Positions 48,442 to 58,028 of a stretch of DNA of 64,000 nucleotides are shown piece after piece. A model generated the notes under the pieces. The model was not told the DNA's origin. It was given only the letters and a program-made list of their open reading frames with translations, and did no database searches. A program made the position numbers and the translations under genes. This DNA is from Magnetospirillum molischianum DSM 120. Its GTDB lineage: Bacteria; Pseudomonadota; Alphaproteobacteria; Rhodospirillales; Magnetospirillaceae. The number at the start of each line of letters is the position of its first letter. The first letter of the stretch is position 1. The stretch lies in NCBI RefSeq assembly GCF_000294655.1, contig NZ_CAHP01000028.1, positions 24,587 through 88,586 on the forward strand, read 5' to 3'.

Positions 48442-50175
48442 ATGGATGACCAGCCCACCCGCTCGCCTGAAGATCGCTCGCGCGACCTGTCGCAGCCCCT
48501 GTCGGCTCTTAGCCCCACCGAAAGCCTGAAGGCCACCAGCGATTATTTGCGTGGTACCCTGGCCGAAAGCCTGATTGAGCCATTGAGTGGCGGGATCTCC
48601 GCTGACGACCAAAGCCTACTGAAGTTCCACGGCATTTATCAGGAAGACGACCGCGACCTTCGCGACGAACGGCGGCGCCAGAAGTTGGAGCCGGCCTATG
48701 AATTTCTGGTTCGGTTGCGCCTGCCGGGCGGGATTTGCCGCCCGTCGCAATGGCTGGTGCTGGATGACCTGGCCCGCACCTATGCCAACGGCACGCTAAG
48801 GCTGACGACGCGCCAGACTTTCCAGTTCCACGGCATTCTGAAGAAAGACCTGAAACGCACCATTCAGGGAATCGATCAGGCTCTGATTGATTCCATCGGG
48901 GCTTGCGGTGACGTCGTGCGCGGGGTGTTGTGTGCATCTCTGCCCGAACGGTCGCGCCTTCATGCCGAGATGTATGAGCTGGCGAAGAGGACCAGCGAGC
49001 ACCTGCTGCCGAAGACCCGCGCTTATCACGAGATATGGTTGAACGAGACGAGGGTTGCCGGTTCCCCGGCGGAGGAAGAGCCGTTGCTCGGCCGGACCTA
49101 TCTGCCGCGTAAGTTCAAGATCGCTTTTGCCGCGCCGCCTTCCAACGATGTCGATATCTACACTCACGATCTTGGCTTCATCGCCATTGCCGAGGGGGAC
49201 CGGCTGGCCGGTTTCGATATCGTTGTTGGCGGAGGGATGGGGCGGGCCGATAACGATCCCTCGACGTTTCCCCGTCTGGCCGATCTGATCGGCTTTTGCC
49301 GTCCCGACGAAGTGATTGCGCTCGCCGAAGCGGTGGTCTCGATCCAGCGTGATTACGGTGATCGCGTCACCCGTAAGCACGCGCGGATGAAATACACCAT
49401 CGACGACCGTGGTGTGGATTGGTTCAAGGGCGAGTTGGAGCGTCGCCTGGGGCGGACATTGGAGGCACCACGTCCCTTCGTTTTTACCGCCAACACCGAT
49501 CCGTTCGGTTGGACCGAGGGAGAGGACGGGCGTTTGCACCTGACGTTGTTTATCGAGAACGGTCGGGTGAAAGGGCGGATGATGGAGGGCTTGCGCGCCA
49601 TCGCTGCGATTCATCAGGGCGACTTCCGCCTGACCGCCAATCAAAATCTGATTGTCGCCAATATCCCCGCTGCCGAGCGGCCCAGGATCGAAGCTCTGCT
49701 GGCCGAGTACGGACTCTACGGGAACGATGACGGCCCCAGTCTGTTGCGCCGTAATGCGATGGCCTGTGTGGCGCTACCGACCTGCTCCCTGGCGATGGCG
49801 GAAAGCGAACGCTATCTGCCTGAGTTTATTACCCGGCTGGACGGAATTTTGGCCGAATACGGTCTTGGCGAGGTTCCGATAATTTTGCGGATGACTGGTT
49901 GCCCCAATGGGTGCGCCCGTCCCTATGTCGCCGAGATCGGCTTTTCAGGACGAGGGCCGGGAACCTACAACCTTTATCTCGGCGGCGGTTTCCACGGTCA
50001 GCGCCTCAACCGTCTGTTTCTCGAAAATGCAGATGAAGAGACCATCGTGGCCACTCTGACACCGATCTTCCGTCGTTTCGCGACTGAACGCGGTGCGGCC
50101 GAGCATTTTGGCGATTTCCTTATCCGAGTCGGGATCGTGGAGCCGGTGACGTCTGGGCGGTGCTTTGCCCGTTAA
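48442..50175 (+). CDS. cysI: Sulfite reductase hemoprotein subunit CysI
   Basis: This 577-residue protein holds the siroheme-4Fe4S site: CVALPTC (Cys442, Cys448) and TGCPNGCARP (Cys487, Cys491). The N-terminal parachute domain starts SGGISADDQSLLKFHGIYQ and the arginine-rich substrate region is TLRLTTRQTFQFHGI. It reduces sulfite to sulfide with six electrons from CysJ. No other cysteine genes are adjacent. Confidence 0.95.
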   Translation: MDDQPTRSPEDRSRDLSQPLSALSPTESLKATSDYLRGTLAESLIEPLSGGISADDQSLLKFHGIYQEDDRDLRDERRRQKLEPAYEFLVRLRLPGGICRPSQWLVLDDLARTYANGTLRLTTRQTFQFHGILKKDLKRTIQGIDQALIDSIGACGDVVRGVLCASLPERSRLHAEMYELAKRTSEHLLPKTRAYHEIWLNETRVAGSPAEEEPLLGRTYLPRKFKIAFAAPPSNDVDIYTHDLGFIAIAEGDRLAGFDIVVGGGMGRADNDPSTFPRLADLIGFCRPDEVIALAEAVVSIQRDYGDRVTRKHARMKYTIDDRGVDWFKGELERRLGRTLEAPRPFVFTANTDPFGWTEGEDGRLHLTLFIENGRVKGRMMEGLRAIAAIHQGDFRLTANQNLIVANIPAAERPRIEALLAEYGLYGNDDGPSLLRRNAMACVALPTCSLAMAESERYLPEFITRLDGILAEYGLGEVPIILRMTGCPNGCARPYVAEIGFSGRGPGTYNLYLGGGFHGQRLNRLFLENADEETIVATLTPIFRRFATERGAAEHFGDFLIRVGIVEPVTSGRCFAR

Positions 50176-50254
50176 ACGGGATGATCGATGCGTGCCGTAG
50201 TGTTCAGTCTATTTGATACATCTTAAGGTCGTTAGATGTTTTGAGATGTTTTCT

Positions 50255-50327
50255 TAGGTTGCCGCCTGTGCAAGGATACGGCGTCAAGGTTTTGTCAATC
50301 TGGGCAAAACTGGGTAATTGCAACCTA
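50255..50327 (+). promoter_or_regulatory. Promoter flanked by inverted repeats before the XRE gene
   Basis: TTGTCA (50292-50297), 17 nt, TAATTG (50315-50320) is a plausible promoter. TAGGTTGC (50255-50262) and GCAACCTA (50320-50327) form an 8-bp inverted repeat around it, with the right copy overlapping the -10. Autoregulation by the XRE protein is possible. Confidence 0.4.
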
Positions 50328-50340
50328 GGCGGAAGTCATC

Positions 50341-50865
50341 GTGTCGAATACCCGTTCATCAAGCCGTGGGCGTACCCCATCCGGACGCCCCAACCCCGTT
50401 GATATTCACGTTGGAGAGCGTTTACGCCTGCGGCGTATGCTGATGGGCCTCAGTCAGGAGGCGTTGGCGGGATCGCTGGGGCTGACTTTTCAGCAGATTC
50501 AAAAATATGAAAGCGGTGCCAATCGCGTCGGTGCCTCGCGGTTGTACGATCTTGCCCGCGCACTTGATGTGTCGGTCGATTATTTCTATGACGAGATGAA
50601 CGAACAGGTGAAGCAGGCCAGTCCCCGCCACATGGCAAGGCTGGATTCAGAACCGGAAATGCCGCCGGTTCTGGCAGTCAACAGCCGCGAGACCCTCGAC
50701 CTGATCCGCGCCTATTACCGGATCAACGATCCTTCGGTGCGTCGCCGGGTGCACGAGTTGGCCCGCGCTCTGGGGCTACAGCTTGAGCGTCAGAAGATCG
50801 ACCAGGGGCAGATCAGTCAGGAAGCGGATGTGTTTCGGACGACCCAGCCGGATCCTGGTGAATGA
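50341..50865 (+). CDS. XRE-family transcriptional regulator
   Basis: This 174-residue protein starts at GTG 50341. Residues 20-85 are a Cro/CI-type helix-turn-helix (GERLRLRRMLMGLSQEALAG, LTFQQIQKYESGANRVGASR), followed by a helical C-terminal region (LDLIRAYYRINDPSVRRRVH). This architecture recurs in alphaproteobacteria. The 3' end overlaps the convergent fieF-like gene by 53 nt. Targets unknown. Confidence 0.88.
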   Translation: MSNTRSSSRGRTPSGRPNPVDIHVGERLRLRRMLMGLSQEALAGSLGLTFQQIQKYESGANRVGASRLYDLARALDVSVDYFYDEMNEQVKQASPRHMARLDSEPEMPPVLAVNSRETLDLIRAYYRINDPSVRRRVHELARALGLQLERQKIDQGQISQEADVFRTTQPDPGE

Positions 50866-51757
50866 TGATTTCAAAGCGGGGATACTCCGCCAGGATCGTC
50901 GCTTCGACCTCATCGGCGATGCGGTGGGCCTCGGCTAACGGCAGGGTCGCCGGCAGTTCAAGATGAAGTTGGATGAAGCCTTGCCGACCCGAGGTTCGCG
51001 TCCGCAAATCGTGCATGCTCGCCACTTCGGGGTGCGCCAGAACCAGAGCCCGGATACGGCCACGGTCGGAATCAGGCAATTCGCGGTCCATCAGCGTGTC
51101 GAGGGCGCCACGGGCGATCTGTACCGCGTTGATCATCAGCCAAATACCGATGGCGATGGCAAAAATGGGATCGGCAATGGTCCAACCCGGTCCCATCGCC
51201 AGCAGCAGCGATATGATGACGCTGGCATTGATCGCGACATCGCCAGCGTAATGCAGTGAATCCGCCGAAATCGCCAGAGATTTGGTCCGTGCCACCACCC
51301 GGCGCTGAAACGCGACCAGAGCAAAAGTGGCCAGGATCGAGAACACCATCACGGCGATGCCCCACTCGCCGTGAGTGACAGGTTCGGGGTGAACCAGACG
51401 TCCGCTAGCCTCGACCATCAGCAGGCCGCCCGAGCCGACGATAAACGCCGCCTGTCCCAAACCGGCCAGAGCCTCGGCCTTGCCGTGTCCAAAGCGGTGT
51501 TCGTGATCGGCTGGTTGCAGCGCTTGGCGCACGGCCATCAGGTTCAGCGCCGAGGCAGCAAGGTCGAGCGCCGAATCGATTAAAGTCGATAGCAGCGAGA
51601 CCGAGCCGGTGGCGATCCAGGCGGCGAGCTTGGCGGCGATCAGCAGGGTTGCGGTTAAGGTCGAGGCATAGGTCGCCAGCCGCATCAGCCGGGCTTCTGC
51701 GTCTCCGCTTTCCCGCGACGATCCAGATGCTAAGGAAACAGACTTACCGTCTTCCAT
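50813..51757 (-). CDS. fieF: Cation diffusion facilitator (FieF-like)
   Basis: This 314-residue protein has six membrane helices and the FieF metal-site pattern: [17 protein letters not shown] (two Asp), [18 protein letters not shown] and [20 protein letters not shown] (His and Asp). A cytoplasmic domain at the end contains [18 protein letters not shown] and FEIIIHQDP. It exports Fe(II)/Zn(II) by proton exchange. ATG 51757 lies within the last 28 nt of pdxH, so the two are probably co-transcribed. Confidence 0.9.
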   Translation of the reverse strand: MEDGKSVSLASGSSRESGDAEARLMRLATYASTLTATLLIAAKLAAWIATGSVSLLSTLIDSALDLAASALNLMAVRQALQPADHEHRFGHGKAEALAGLGQAAFIVGSGGLLMVEASGRLVHPEPVTHGEWGIAVMVFSILATFALVAFQRRVVARTKSLAISADSLHYAGDVAINASVIISLLLAMGPGWTIADPIFAIAIGIWLMINAVQIARGALDTLMDRELPDSDRGRIRALVLAHPEVASMHDLRTRTSGRQGFIQLHLELPATLPLAEAHRIADEVEATILAEYPRFEIIIHQDPAGSSETHPLPD

Positions 51758-52332
51758 TGCCCATTTTCCCGAATATGAACCTGCCGGTCGTGTAGACGGA
51801 ACTGGCGGTCCTGCCAAAATTCAATCCTTTGCGGAACGAGACGAAAGCCCGACCAATGCGACGGGCGTGGTACCGTGCCGAGGCCGAAGCGTGCGGCGAA
51901 TTCGGCAATTCTCCGTTCCAATTCGAACCGGTTGCTTAAAATCTGTGATTGGCGCGAAGCCCAGGCCCCGATCTGGCTGGCTCGGGGGCGGCTGGCGTAA
52001 TAAGAATCCGCTTCTTCGTCCGAGACCGGCTCGATTCCGCCTTCGACGCGGATCTGACGCCTTAGGCTTTTCCAGTGAAAGCATAGGGCCGCATGGGGAT
52101 TTTCAGCCAGTTCGTGGCCCTTGCGGCTTTCGAGATTGGTGTAGAAGACGAAGCCGCGTTCATCGGCACCTTTCAACAGCACCATCCGCACGCTGGGGTG
52201 GCCAGCAGAATCTGCGGTGGCCAGCGCCATGGCGTTCGGGTCGTTGGGCTCGTGGCGGGCTGCGTCCTCCATCCACGCGTGGAATTGGGGCAGTGGGTCG
52301 TTCTCGTCAACTGGTATCGAGGTCTGGGACAT
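51730..52332 (-). CDS. pdxH: Pyridoxamine 5'-phosphate oxidase
   Basis: This 200-residue flavoenzyme has [40 protein letters not shown] and the C-terminal [20 protein letters not shown] motif, all diagnostic of PdxH. It makes PLP from PNP/PMP using FMN. It is followed by an overlapping fieF-like gene. Confidence 0.95.
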   Translation of the reverse strand: MSQTSIPVDENDPLPQFHAWMEDAARHEPNDPNAMALATADSAGHPSVRMVLLKGADERGFVFYTNLESRKGHELAENPHAALCFHWKSLRRQIRVEGGIEPVSDEEADSYYASRPRASQIGAWASRQSQILSNRFELERRIAEFAARFGLGTVPRPSHWSGFRLVPQRIEFWQDRQFRLHDRQVHIRENGQWKTVSLFP

Positions 52333-52616
52333 GGGATCCTACAGATTATTCGCCCTTTGGCGAGGGCTCCTCAAAATGCCCCAATTTAATCCCATATGGT
52401 AGTCGTTCCTTGTTCCTGATCTTGATGATAAGAGACTGAGATGCAGCCGCAATTTGGCCATTCCTTTCCCTCTTTTTATCGAGGTCGAGCCGGCTCTCCG
52501 CCATGAAAGCGTAATCCCCGGTGGTGGAGTCGGCCGAGTTTCCGTAACATGCCGCCCGACGGGAGCCGGACTGATCTGGCCCTCGCTTTTTTCTCGATCA
52601 TGCGGACGCCGATACA
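52333..52616. other. Divergent gap between pdxH and the DnaJ gene
   Basis: About 284 bp. It must contain both promoters, but no match good enough to assign was found. No gene or structured RNA was recognised. Confidence 0.3.
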
Positions 52617-53552
52617 GTGAAAGACCCTTATCAGATACTGGGCGTGGCCAAGACCGCCACCGATGACGAAATCAAGAAGGCCTATCGCGCTCTGGCGCGC
52701 GAGCTGCATCCCGACCTCAATCCTGGCGACAAAAAGGCCGAGGAACGGTTTAAGGACATTTCGGCCGCTTATGACTTCCTGTCGGATTCAACCCGGCGGA
52801 GCCAGTACGATTCGGGCGAGATCGACGCGTCTGGCGCGCCCCGGCGGACCCGTTCATCCTGGCGTCCGGGGACGGGCGGCGGCGGTACCGATTGGGGATC
52901 GGCCGGTTCGGCTTGGGGATCGCGCAGCGGCTTTTCTTTTGGCGACGATGCCGACGATATTCTCGCCGAGATGATGCGGCGCAAGGCGCAAGGTCGCGCC
53001 CGTTCCGATTCCAATCGCGGCGGCGAGGTTCGCCATTCACTGACGGTTTCTTTCACCGATGCTGCGCTGGGTGCGACAAAGCGGGTGACTCTCATCACCG
53101 GTCGGACTGTCGAGGTCAAAATCCCCTCTGGCGCGACCGATGGGCAGACGTTGCGGCTGAAGGGGCAGGGCCAGCCCGCCGGTCCGACCGCCGCGATTGT
53201 CCCGGATGCCTTTATCGACCTTCATGTCGAAAGCCATCCCTATTTCGTCCGCCGCGATCTCGACATCCTGGTCGATCTGCCGATCTCGGTGCAGGAGGCT
53301 GTGCTGGGTGGCAAGGTTACCGTGCCGACGATCGATGGCAAGGTTACCCTCAGCATTCCCCCCGATTCCAATGGCGGCGGGGTGCTGCGGCTGAAGGGCA
53401 AGGGAATTGCCGGTTCCGATGGCGCGCGGGGCGATCAACTGGTTACCCTGCGGATCATGTTGCCCGAGAACGATGCTGAATTCAAAAAGCTGGTCGAGAA
53501 ATGGGGGCCGCGCAACGGCTACGATCCCCGTACCCGTGCCGGAATGGCGTAA
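52617..53552 (+). CDS. DnaJ/CbpA-like co-chaperone
   Basis: This 311-residue protein starts at GTG 52617. The J domain is residues 1-65 with HPD in AYRALARELHPDLNPGDKKA. A Gly/Ser-rich linker (to about 110) follows, then two DnaJ C-terminal beta domains (RTVEVKIPSGATDGQTLRLK; DLPISVQEAVLGGKVTVPTI). There is no Cys-rich zinc finger, as in CbpA (class B). It stimulates DnaK. The gene ends 3 bp from a convergent response-regulator gene. Confidence 0.92.
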   Translation: MKDPYQILGVAKTATDDEIKKAYRALARELHPDLNPGDKKAEERFKDISAAYDFLSDSTRRSQYDSGEIDASGAPRRTRSSWRPGTGGGGTDWGSAGSAWGSRSGFSFGDDADDILAEMMRRKAQGRARSDSNRGGEVRHSLTVSFTDAALGATKRVTLITGRTVEVKIPSGATDGQTLRLKGQGQPAGPTAAIVPDAFIDLHVESHPYFVRRDLDILVDLPISVQEAVLGGKVTVPTIDGKVTLSIPPDSNGGGVLRLKGKGIAGSDGARGDQLVTLRIMLPENDAEFKKLVEKWGPRNGYDPRTRAGMA

Positions 53553-53555
53553 GCG

Positions 53556-53996
<441 letters not shown>

Positions 53997-54094
53997 ATAG
54001 GCGCGCGTCCTTCTGCTTATGAATAGGTGTAAGTGTACCTCTCTTCCCTCTCTCTCGGGGGATAAAGTTTGGTGTATCCGCTGGTTGAGGGGGT

Positions 54095-54544
54095 TTATTC
54101 GGGATAGGTATTTTCTCTTTCGGATACAATCAGAACATTGCATGGGGCGCGGTCGAGCAAATCGCGGCCGACCGAGCGATCGATCAGCCGCCCCACCCAC
54201 GATAGGTGGCGGTGGCCGATAACGATAAGATCCGCGGAAATCTCAACGGCAAGGCGGGCGATTTCCTCGGCAGGCAGTCCTGTCCGGGCGTGGGTGTGGC
54301 AGGGCAGGCCGCGTTCAGCGAGCTGCCGCACTGCCGCCTCCAGGGTGGCTATGACGTCGTGATCGAGAACATCGAACGGCGCGGTCGTCGGGTCAGCGAT
54401 CCCCAGTTCCCAATGACGGGCAGGATCGTTGACAGACACCACATGCAAGTCCGAAGAGCATTCGGTAGCAAACTCTGCCGCGGCTGCGATCACAGCCTGC
54501 TGCTGCGGCGAGGAATCGACGGCGATCAGAACGACCTTGGGCAT
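54095..54544 (-). CDS. Universal stress protein
   Basis: This 149-residue UspA-fold protein begins PKVVLIAVDSSPQQQAVIAA and ends with the nucleotide-binding pattern DLIVIGHRHLSWVGRLIDRS (G-x2-H/R..G-x9-G) and APCNVLIV. ATG 54544 has GGAG 12 nt upstream. It starts 17 nt after the emrB stop, so it is probably the last gene of the marR-emrA-emrB-usp operon. Confidence 0.92.
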   Translation of the reverse strand: MPKVVLIAVDSSPQQQAVIAAAAEFATECSSDLHVVSVNDPARHWELGIADPTTAPFDVLDHDVIATLEAAVRQLAERGLPCHTHARTGLPAEEIARLAVEISADLIVIGHRHLSWVGRLIDRSVGRDLLDRAPCNVLIVSERENTYPE

Positions 54545-54561
54545 CGGATTGTCTCCGGATT

Positions 54562-56118
54562 TCATCCGTTCCGGCGTGGCCGCATCAGCCAAGCAGGAAC
54601 GAGGGCAACAAAAAAAATGACGCCGACCAGCAGGAAGCTGTCGCGAAAGCCCATTACGCTGGCTTGTGCCGCGATCATGCTCGACAGGAAGCGATAGGCT
54701 TCGAGGCTGTGGAGAGACAACAGTGGGCTATCGGGTATCCCGGCGCGGGCCATCAGTACCGCTAGCCGGTTCAGCGTCTCGGTCGCGGCTGGTCCACCAG
54801 TCTGGAGGGCGTTGAAGGCGTCGGCATGCAGCGCGGTCTGGCGTTCCAAAGCGACCGACAAGGCTCCGACCCCGACCGCACCACCCAACTGGCGCATGAA
54901 ATTGATCGCTCCGGCTCCCTGGCTGACCAATGCCGGGTCCAGAACTCGCAGGGCGCCGACATTCAGCGACGGTAGGATCAGGCCAAGTCCGATCCGTCCC
55001 ACCACGACCCAGCCCGCGAAGACCCAGAAATCGGTCGAAGTGTCGGCGGCTGACATCAGGGCGCTTGAGACGCCAAACAGCGCCAAACCGGACAGGATCA
55101 GCACATAGGGCGGCAGTCGGTCGCTCAATCGTCCAGCCAGGGGGAAGACAACCCCTAACGCCAATCCGGCAGGCATCAGCAGCAACCCGGATTCGGTGGG
55201 GGTATAGCCCTGAACGGTCTGGACGAACAATGGAACCAGATACGTCGAGCCATACAATCCCAGCCCCAGGATGAATGCGACCGCCGAGGCGGCGGCAAAA
55301 CGGGGATTGAGATAAACGCCAAGGGACAGGATCGGCGTTTGGGTCCGGTTTTCGTGCCAGATGAAACCAAGTGTGCCCAGAGCGGTCACGACAAATCCGC
55401 CGGTGACCAATGGGGAATCCCATCCCTGGCGCTGGCCGTTGGCCATCGAGGTCAGCAGGGCGGCGATCGCGACAGAAAGCAGGGCGAAGCCAACGATGTC
55501 GAAGGCGACCGGGCGGCCTGCCGGGCGTGTCGCCAGAAAGGTCGGTGCCAATAAGATTCCGGCGAAACAGAAAGGTGGACCCAGGTAAAAAACATCACGC
55601 CAAGTGTAGTTGTCGATCAGCATTCCCCCTAGGGTTGGTCCCAATGCCGGGGCAAGGATCACTCCGACGCCATAAATTCCCATCGCGGTACCGCGTTCGG
55701 ATGGAGGAAAAGCGCGGAAGATCACCACCATTGCCAGGGGCTGGACCAGACCAGCGGCGGCACCCTGAAGGGTGCGGGCAAGGATCAGTACATCTCCGTT
55801 AGGGCTGAGGCCCCCCAAGATCGAACTGGCACTGAAAACAACCAGGGCTGCGATATAGGTCGAGCGGGTGCCAAAGCGGCCGATCGCCCAGGCGGTTACC
55901 AGCATCGTCGCGGTCATCGCCGCCAGAAAAGCGGTGGATAGCCATTGCGCTTTGTCCTGGCCCATCCCGAACTCGCCCATGATGTCGGGCAGGGCAACAT
56001 TGACGATGGTTGCTGACAGGACCATTGCGCTGGTCCCCAACATTACGGTGCCGGTGACGTACCATTTGTAGCGCGGGCCATAATGTTCAGCCAGATCCTC
56101 AGCGCTGACTGGTGTCAA
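54562..56118 (-). CDS. emrB: DHA2-family multidrug efflux MFS transporter (EmrB-like)
   Basis: This 518-residue protein has about 14 membrane helices. It includes VNVALPDIMGEFGMGQDKAQ, QWLSTAFLAAMTATMLVTAW, and the DHA2 motif C-like GVGVILAPALGPTLGGMLID. It overlaps the upstream emrA gene by 20 nt. With EmrA it forms a tripartite drug exporter. Confidence 0.93.
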   Translation of the reverse strand: MTPVSAEDLAEHYGPRYKWYVTGTVMLGTSAMVLSATIVNVALPDIMGEFGMGQDKAQWLSTAFLAAMTATMLVTAWAIGRFGTRSTYIAALVVFSASSILGGLSPNGDVLILARTLQGAAAGLVQPLAMVVIFRAFPPSERGTAMGIYGVGVILAPALGPTLGGMLIDNYTWRDVFYLGPPFCFAGILLAPTFLATRPAGRPVAFDIVGFALLSVAIAALLTSMANGQRQGWDSPLVTGGFVVTALGTLGFIWHENRTQTPILSLGVYLNPRFAAASAVAFILGLGLYGSTYLVPLFVQTVQGYTPTESGLLLMPAGLALGVVFPLAGRLSDRLPPYVLILSGLALFGVSSALMSAADTSTDFWVFAGWVVVGRIGLGLILPSLNVGALRVLDPALVSQGAGAINFMRQLGGAVGVGALSVALERQTALHADAFNALQTGGPAATETLNRLAVLMARAGIPDSPLLSLHSLEAYRFLSSMIAAQASVMGFRDSFLLVGVIFFVALVPAWLMRPRRNG

Positions 56119-57241
56119 TGTCCACCTCCACCATCATGCCGGGGCGCAAGGGAGCATCGTCGGGCTGGGCGACTGCGATCCGAAGCGGTACCCGCTGGGT
56201 GATCTTGGTGAAGTTGCCCGAGGGGTTGGGGCTGGGCAATAAGGCGAACTGGCTGGTGGTGGTGTTGCCGATCCGTTCGATTTTGCCGTTGAAGATGCGG
56301 TCGGGATAGGCATCGACTTCGATAGAAACGGTCTGGCCGGAACGTAGCCGCTCCAGCTTGGTTTCCTTGATGTTGGCCTCGACCCAAACTACCTTGGGAT
56401 CGTGCAGAAGTAGCAGGCGTTGGCCTGGGATCACGTATTCTCCCGGCTCGACGAACTTTTGATCGACGATGCCGTCAACCGGGCTGCGGACAATCCGGTC
56501 AGAGATCGAGATCTCATGCTGGCGGCGCTGCGCATCGACTTGCTCGGCATCGTGGGTCAGCCGCTCGATCTCCTTTTGCAGTACGCCGACATCGCCAAGA
56601 TGAGTGCGAGCGTCGGTCAGGGCAGCTTCGGCTTCGACCAGCTTGGCCTGGGCGGCGCGCTGCGTTTCCTCGGCCCGGCGGAATTGCGAGCGGTGAAGAT
56701 CCCACGTCTGACGCGAAGCATATTGCGCCGCGAGCAGGGCATCGGTGCGGCGGAAATCCTCGGCGGCGCGTTCCATTTCCGAATGGGCGGCGGCCAGATC
56801 GGCGATGGCTGCGGTTCGGTGTGCTTCAGCGGCGGTGACGGCGCTGATCGAGGTGCCGGAGACGATCCGCATCCGTGCCTCTGCCCGTTCCCGGTCAAGC
56901 CGTATCGAGTCGGCGCGGGCCTTTAATTCTTCAAGTTGTTGGGCCGCTTCGCGCTGATCAATGACCACCAGAACGTCTCCGGCCTTGATCCTCTGCCCAT
57001 CGGTAACCGGACGTTGGACGATCCAACCATCGATCCGGCTGCTGATCGTCACCATGTCGGCCATCACCCGTGCGTCGGTTTCGGTGATGTGATCGAGGCG
57101 GATATAATACCCCCACCCCAAAGCGACCATAGTGGCGATTCCGGCTGCAATCATGGCGTGGCTACGTAGCCGTGGCAGGCGGGACATTGCTCGTAGACGA
57201 AGCCACAACGAGGGGTGTCCCGAAGAAAACAGAGGCTTCAT
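56099..57241 (-). CDS. emrA: Membrane fusion protein (EmrA/HlyD-like)
   Basis: This 380-residue adaptor has one N-terminal membrane helix (HAMIAAGIATMVALGWGYYI), a lipoyl-like half motif (SSRIDGWIVQRPVTDGQRIK), a long coiled-coil hairpin (about residues 95-220) and the second lipoyl half (VRSPVDGIVDQKFVEPGEYV). The beta-barrel follows. The start in an ATGA overlap with marR is chosen. It links EmrB to an outer-membrane channel not encoded here. Confidence 0.92.
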   Translation of the reverse strand: MKPLFSSGHPSLWLRLRAMSRLPRLRSHAMIAAGIATMVALGWGYYIRLDHITETDARVMADMVTISSRIDGWIVQRPVTDGQRIKAGDVLVVIDQREAAQQLEELKARADSIRLDRERAEARMRIVSGTSISAVTAAEAHRTAAIADLAAAHSEMERAAEDFRRTDALLAAQYASRQTWDLHRSQFRRAEETQRAAQAKLVEAEAALTDARTHLGDVGVLQKEIERLTHDAEQVDAQRRQHEISISDRIVRSPVDGIVDQKFVEPGEYVIPGQRLLLLHDPKVVWVEANIKETKLERLRSGQTVSIEVDAYPDRIFNGKIERIGNTTTSQFALLPSPNPSGNFTKITQRVPLRIAVAQPDDAPLRPGMMVEVDIDTSQR

Positions 57242-57699
57242 TGCGCATCTCCGTCTTCCGCCCGGTTGCCACCAAGGTTGCTCGTCATCCGGGCGATGAT
57301 CCGTTGGCACAAATCCAGATCGGCATCGTCCAGTCCGGTCATCACCTCGGTGCGCAGGGCGGCGGCAATGGCAGCGATCTCGACGATCAATGGTGTTGCC
57401 GCAGGGGTGAGATGAACGATTTTACTGCGTCGGTCGGTCGGGCAATCGCGCCGTTCCAAAAGGCCGAGCCGTTCCAGCCCGTCCAGAACTCGGACCAAGG
57501 TTGGGCCTTCGACGCCGACCCGATCGACCAGTTCGCGTTGTGGCAGATGTCCATCGGCCTTCGACAGATGGAGCAGGATCGTCCATTTCGCCTGGGTTAG
57601 CCCCAGCGGAGCCAGCCGTTCATCCAGTCGTGCTCGCCACAATCGGGCCAGTCGAGCCAGATCGAAACCGAATTGCTCCTTGCCCCTGGGGGGTACCAT
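57238..57699 (-). CDS. MarR-family transcriptional regulator
   Basis: This 153-residue winged-helix protein has LTQAKWTILLHLSKADGHLP, VDRVGVEGPTLVRVLDGLER and the wing DCPTDRRSKIVHLTPAA. It heads the leftward marR-emrA-emrB-usp operon, so it is probably a drug-responsive autorepressor. A small palindrome lies 37-49 nt upstream of its start. Confidence 0.92.
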   Translation of the reverse strand: MVPPRGKEQFGFDLARLARLWRARLDERLAPLGLTQAKWTILLHLSKADGHLPQRELVDRVGVEGPTLVRVLDGLERLGLLERRDCPTDRRSKIVHLTPAATPLIVEIAAIAAALRTEVMTGLDDADLDLCQRIIARMTSNLGGNRAEDGDAQ

Positions 57700-57735
57700 G
57701 AGACTCTCCCATCGTCCGCGACAGATAGATATGAG

Positions 57736-57748
57736 CCTATTAAGTAGG
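57736..57748. promoter_or_regulatory. Candidate MarR operator
   Basis: CCTA-TTAAG-TAGG is a short inverted repeat in an AT-rich stretch upstream of marR. On the minus strand it lies near TTGCGC and TACTTA boxes 17 nt apart, a weak promoter match. Confidence 0.35.
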
Positions 57749-57781
57749 TAGCTATCGAATTTGGCGCAAGCCTAAAAATGG

Positions 57782-57809
57782 CGAAGGCCGACAGCGATGT
57801 CGGCCTTCG
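57782..57809 (-). terminator. Terminator of the cstA-ybdD operon
   Basis: CGAAGGCCGACA-TCGC-TGTCGGCCTTCG (read on the minus strand) is a perfect 12-bp stem with a 4-nt loop, followed by CCATTTTTAGG. It ends the cstA-ybdD transcript before marR. Confidence 0.8.
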
Positions 57810-57833
57810 TTTATCAAGCACTCCGTCTTGCGG

Positions 57834-58028
57834 TCAGCAGCAGCGAGTTGCTCCTCCGCCGCCGTAACGTGCATCCTGGCGGTTGCGGAAGAATTCCTCG
57901 TAGCTCATCACCGGGTCGTCGGGGTGGCGGGTCATCTGGTGAATGACGTACCCGTCATAATCGGGAACGCCCACCATCAAGCGACTGGCTTGGCTGAGGA
58001 TGCGGTAGGCGGCCTTCAGATCAAGCAT
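57834..58028 (-). CDS. ybdD: YbdD/YjiX-family small protein
   Basis: This 64-residue protein has the family core AYRILSQASRLMVGVPDYDG and YVIHQMTRHPDDPVMSYEEF, with the ending NRQDARYGG followed by a Cys-Cys tail. YbdD/YjiX proteins are the invariable partner of CstA/BtsT transporters and are needed for transport. It overlaps the cstA stop by 8 nt, as in other genomes. Confidence 0.93.
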   Translation of the reverse strand: MLDLKAAYRILSQASRLMVGVPDYDGYVIHQMTRHPDDPVMSYEEFFRNRQDARYGGGGATRCC

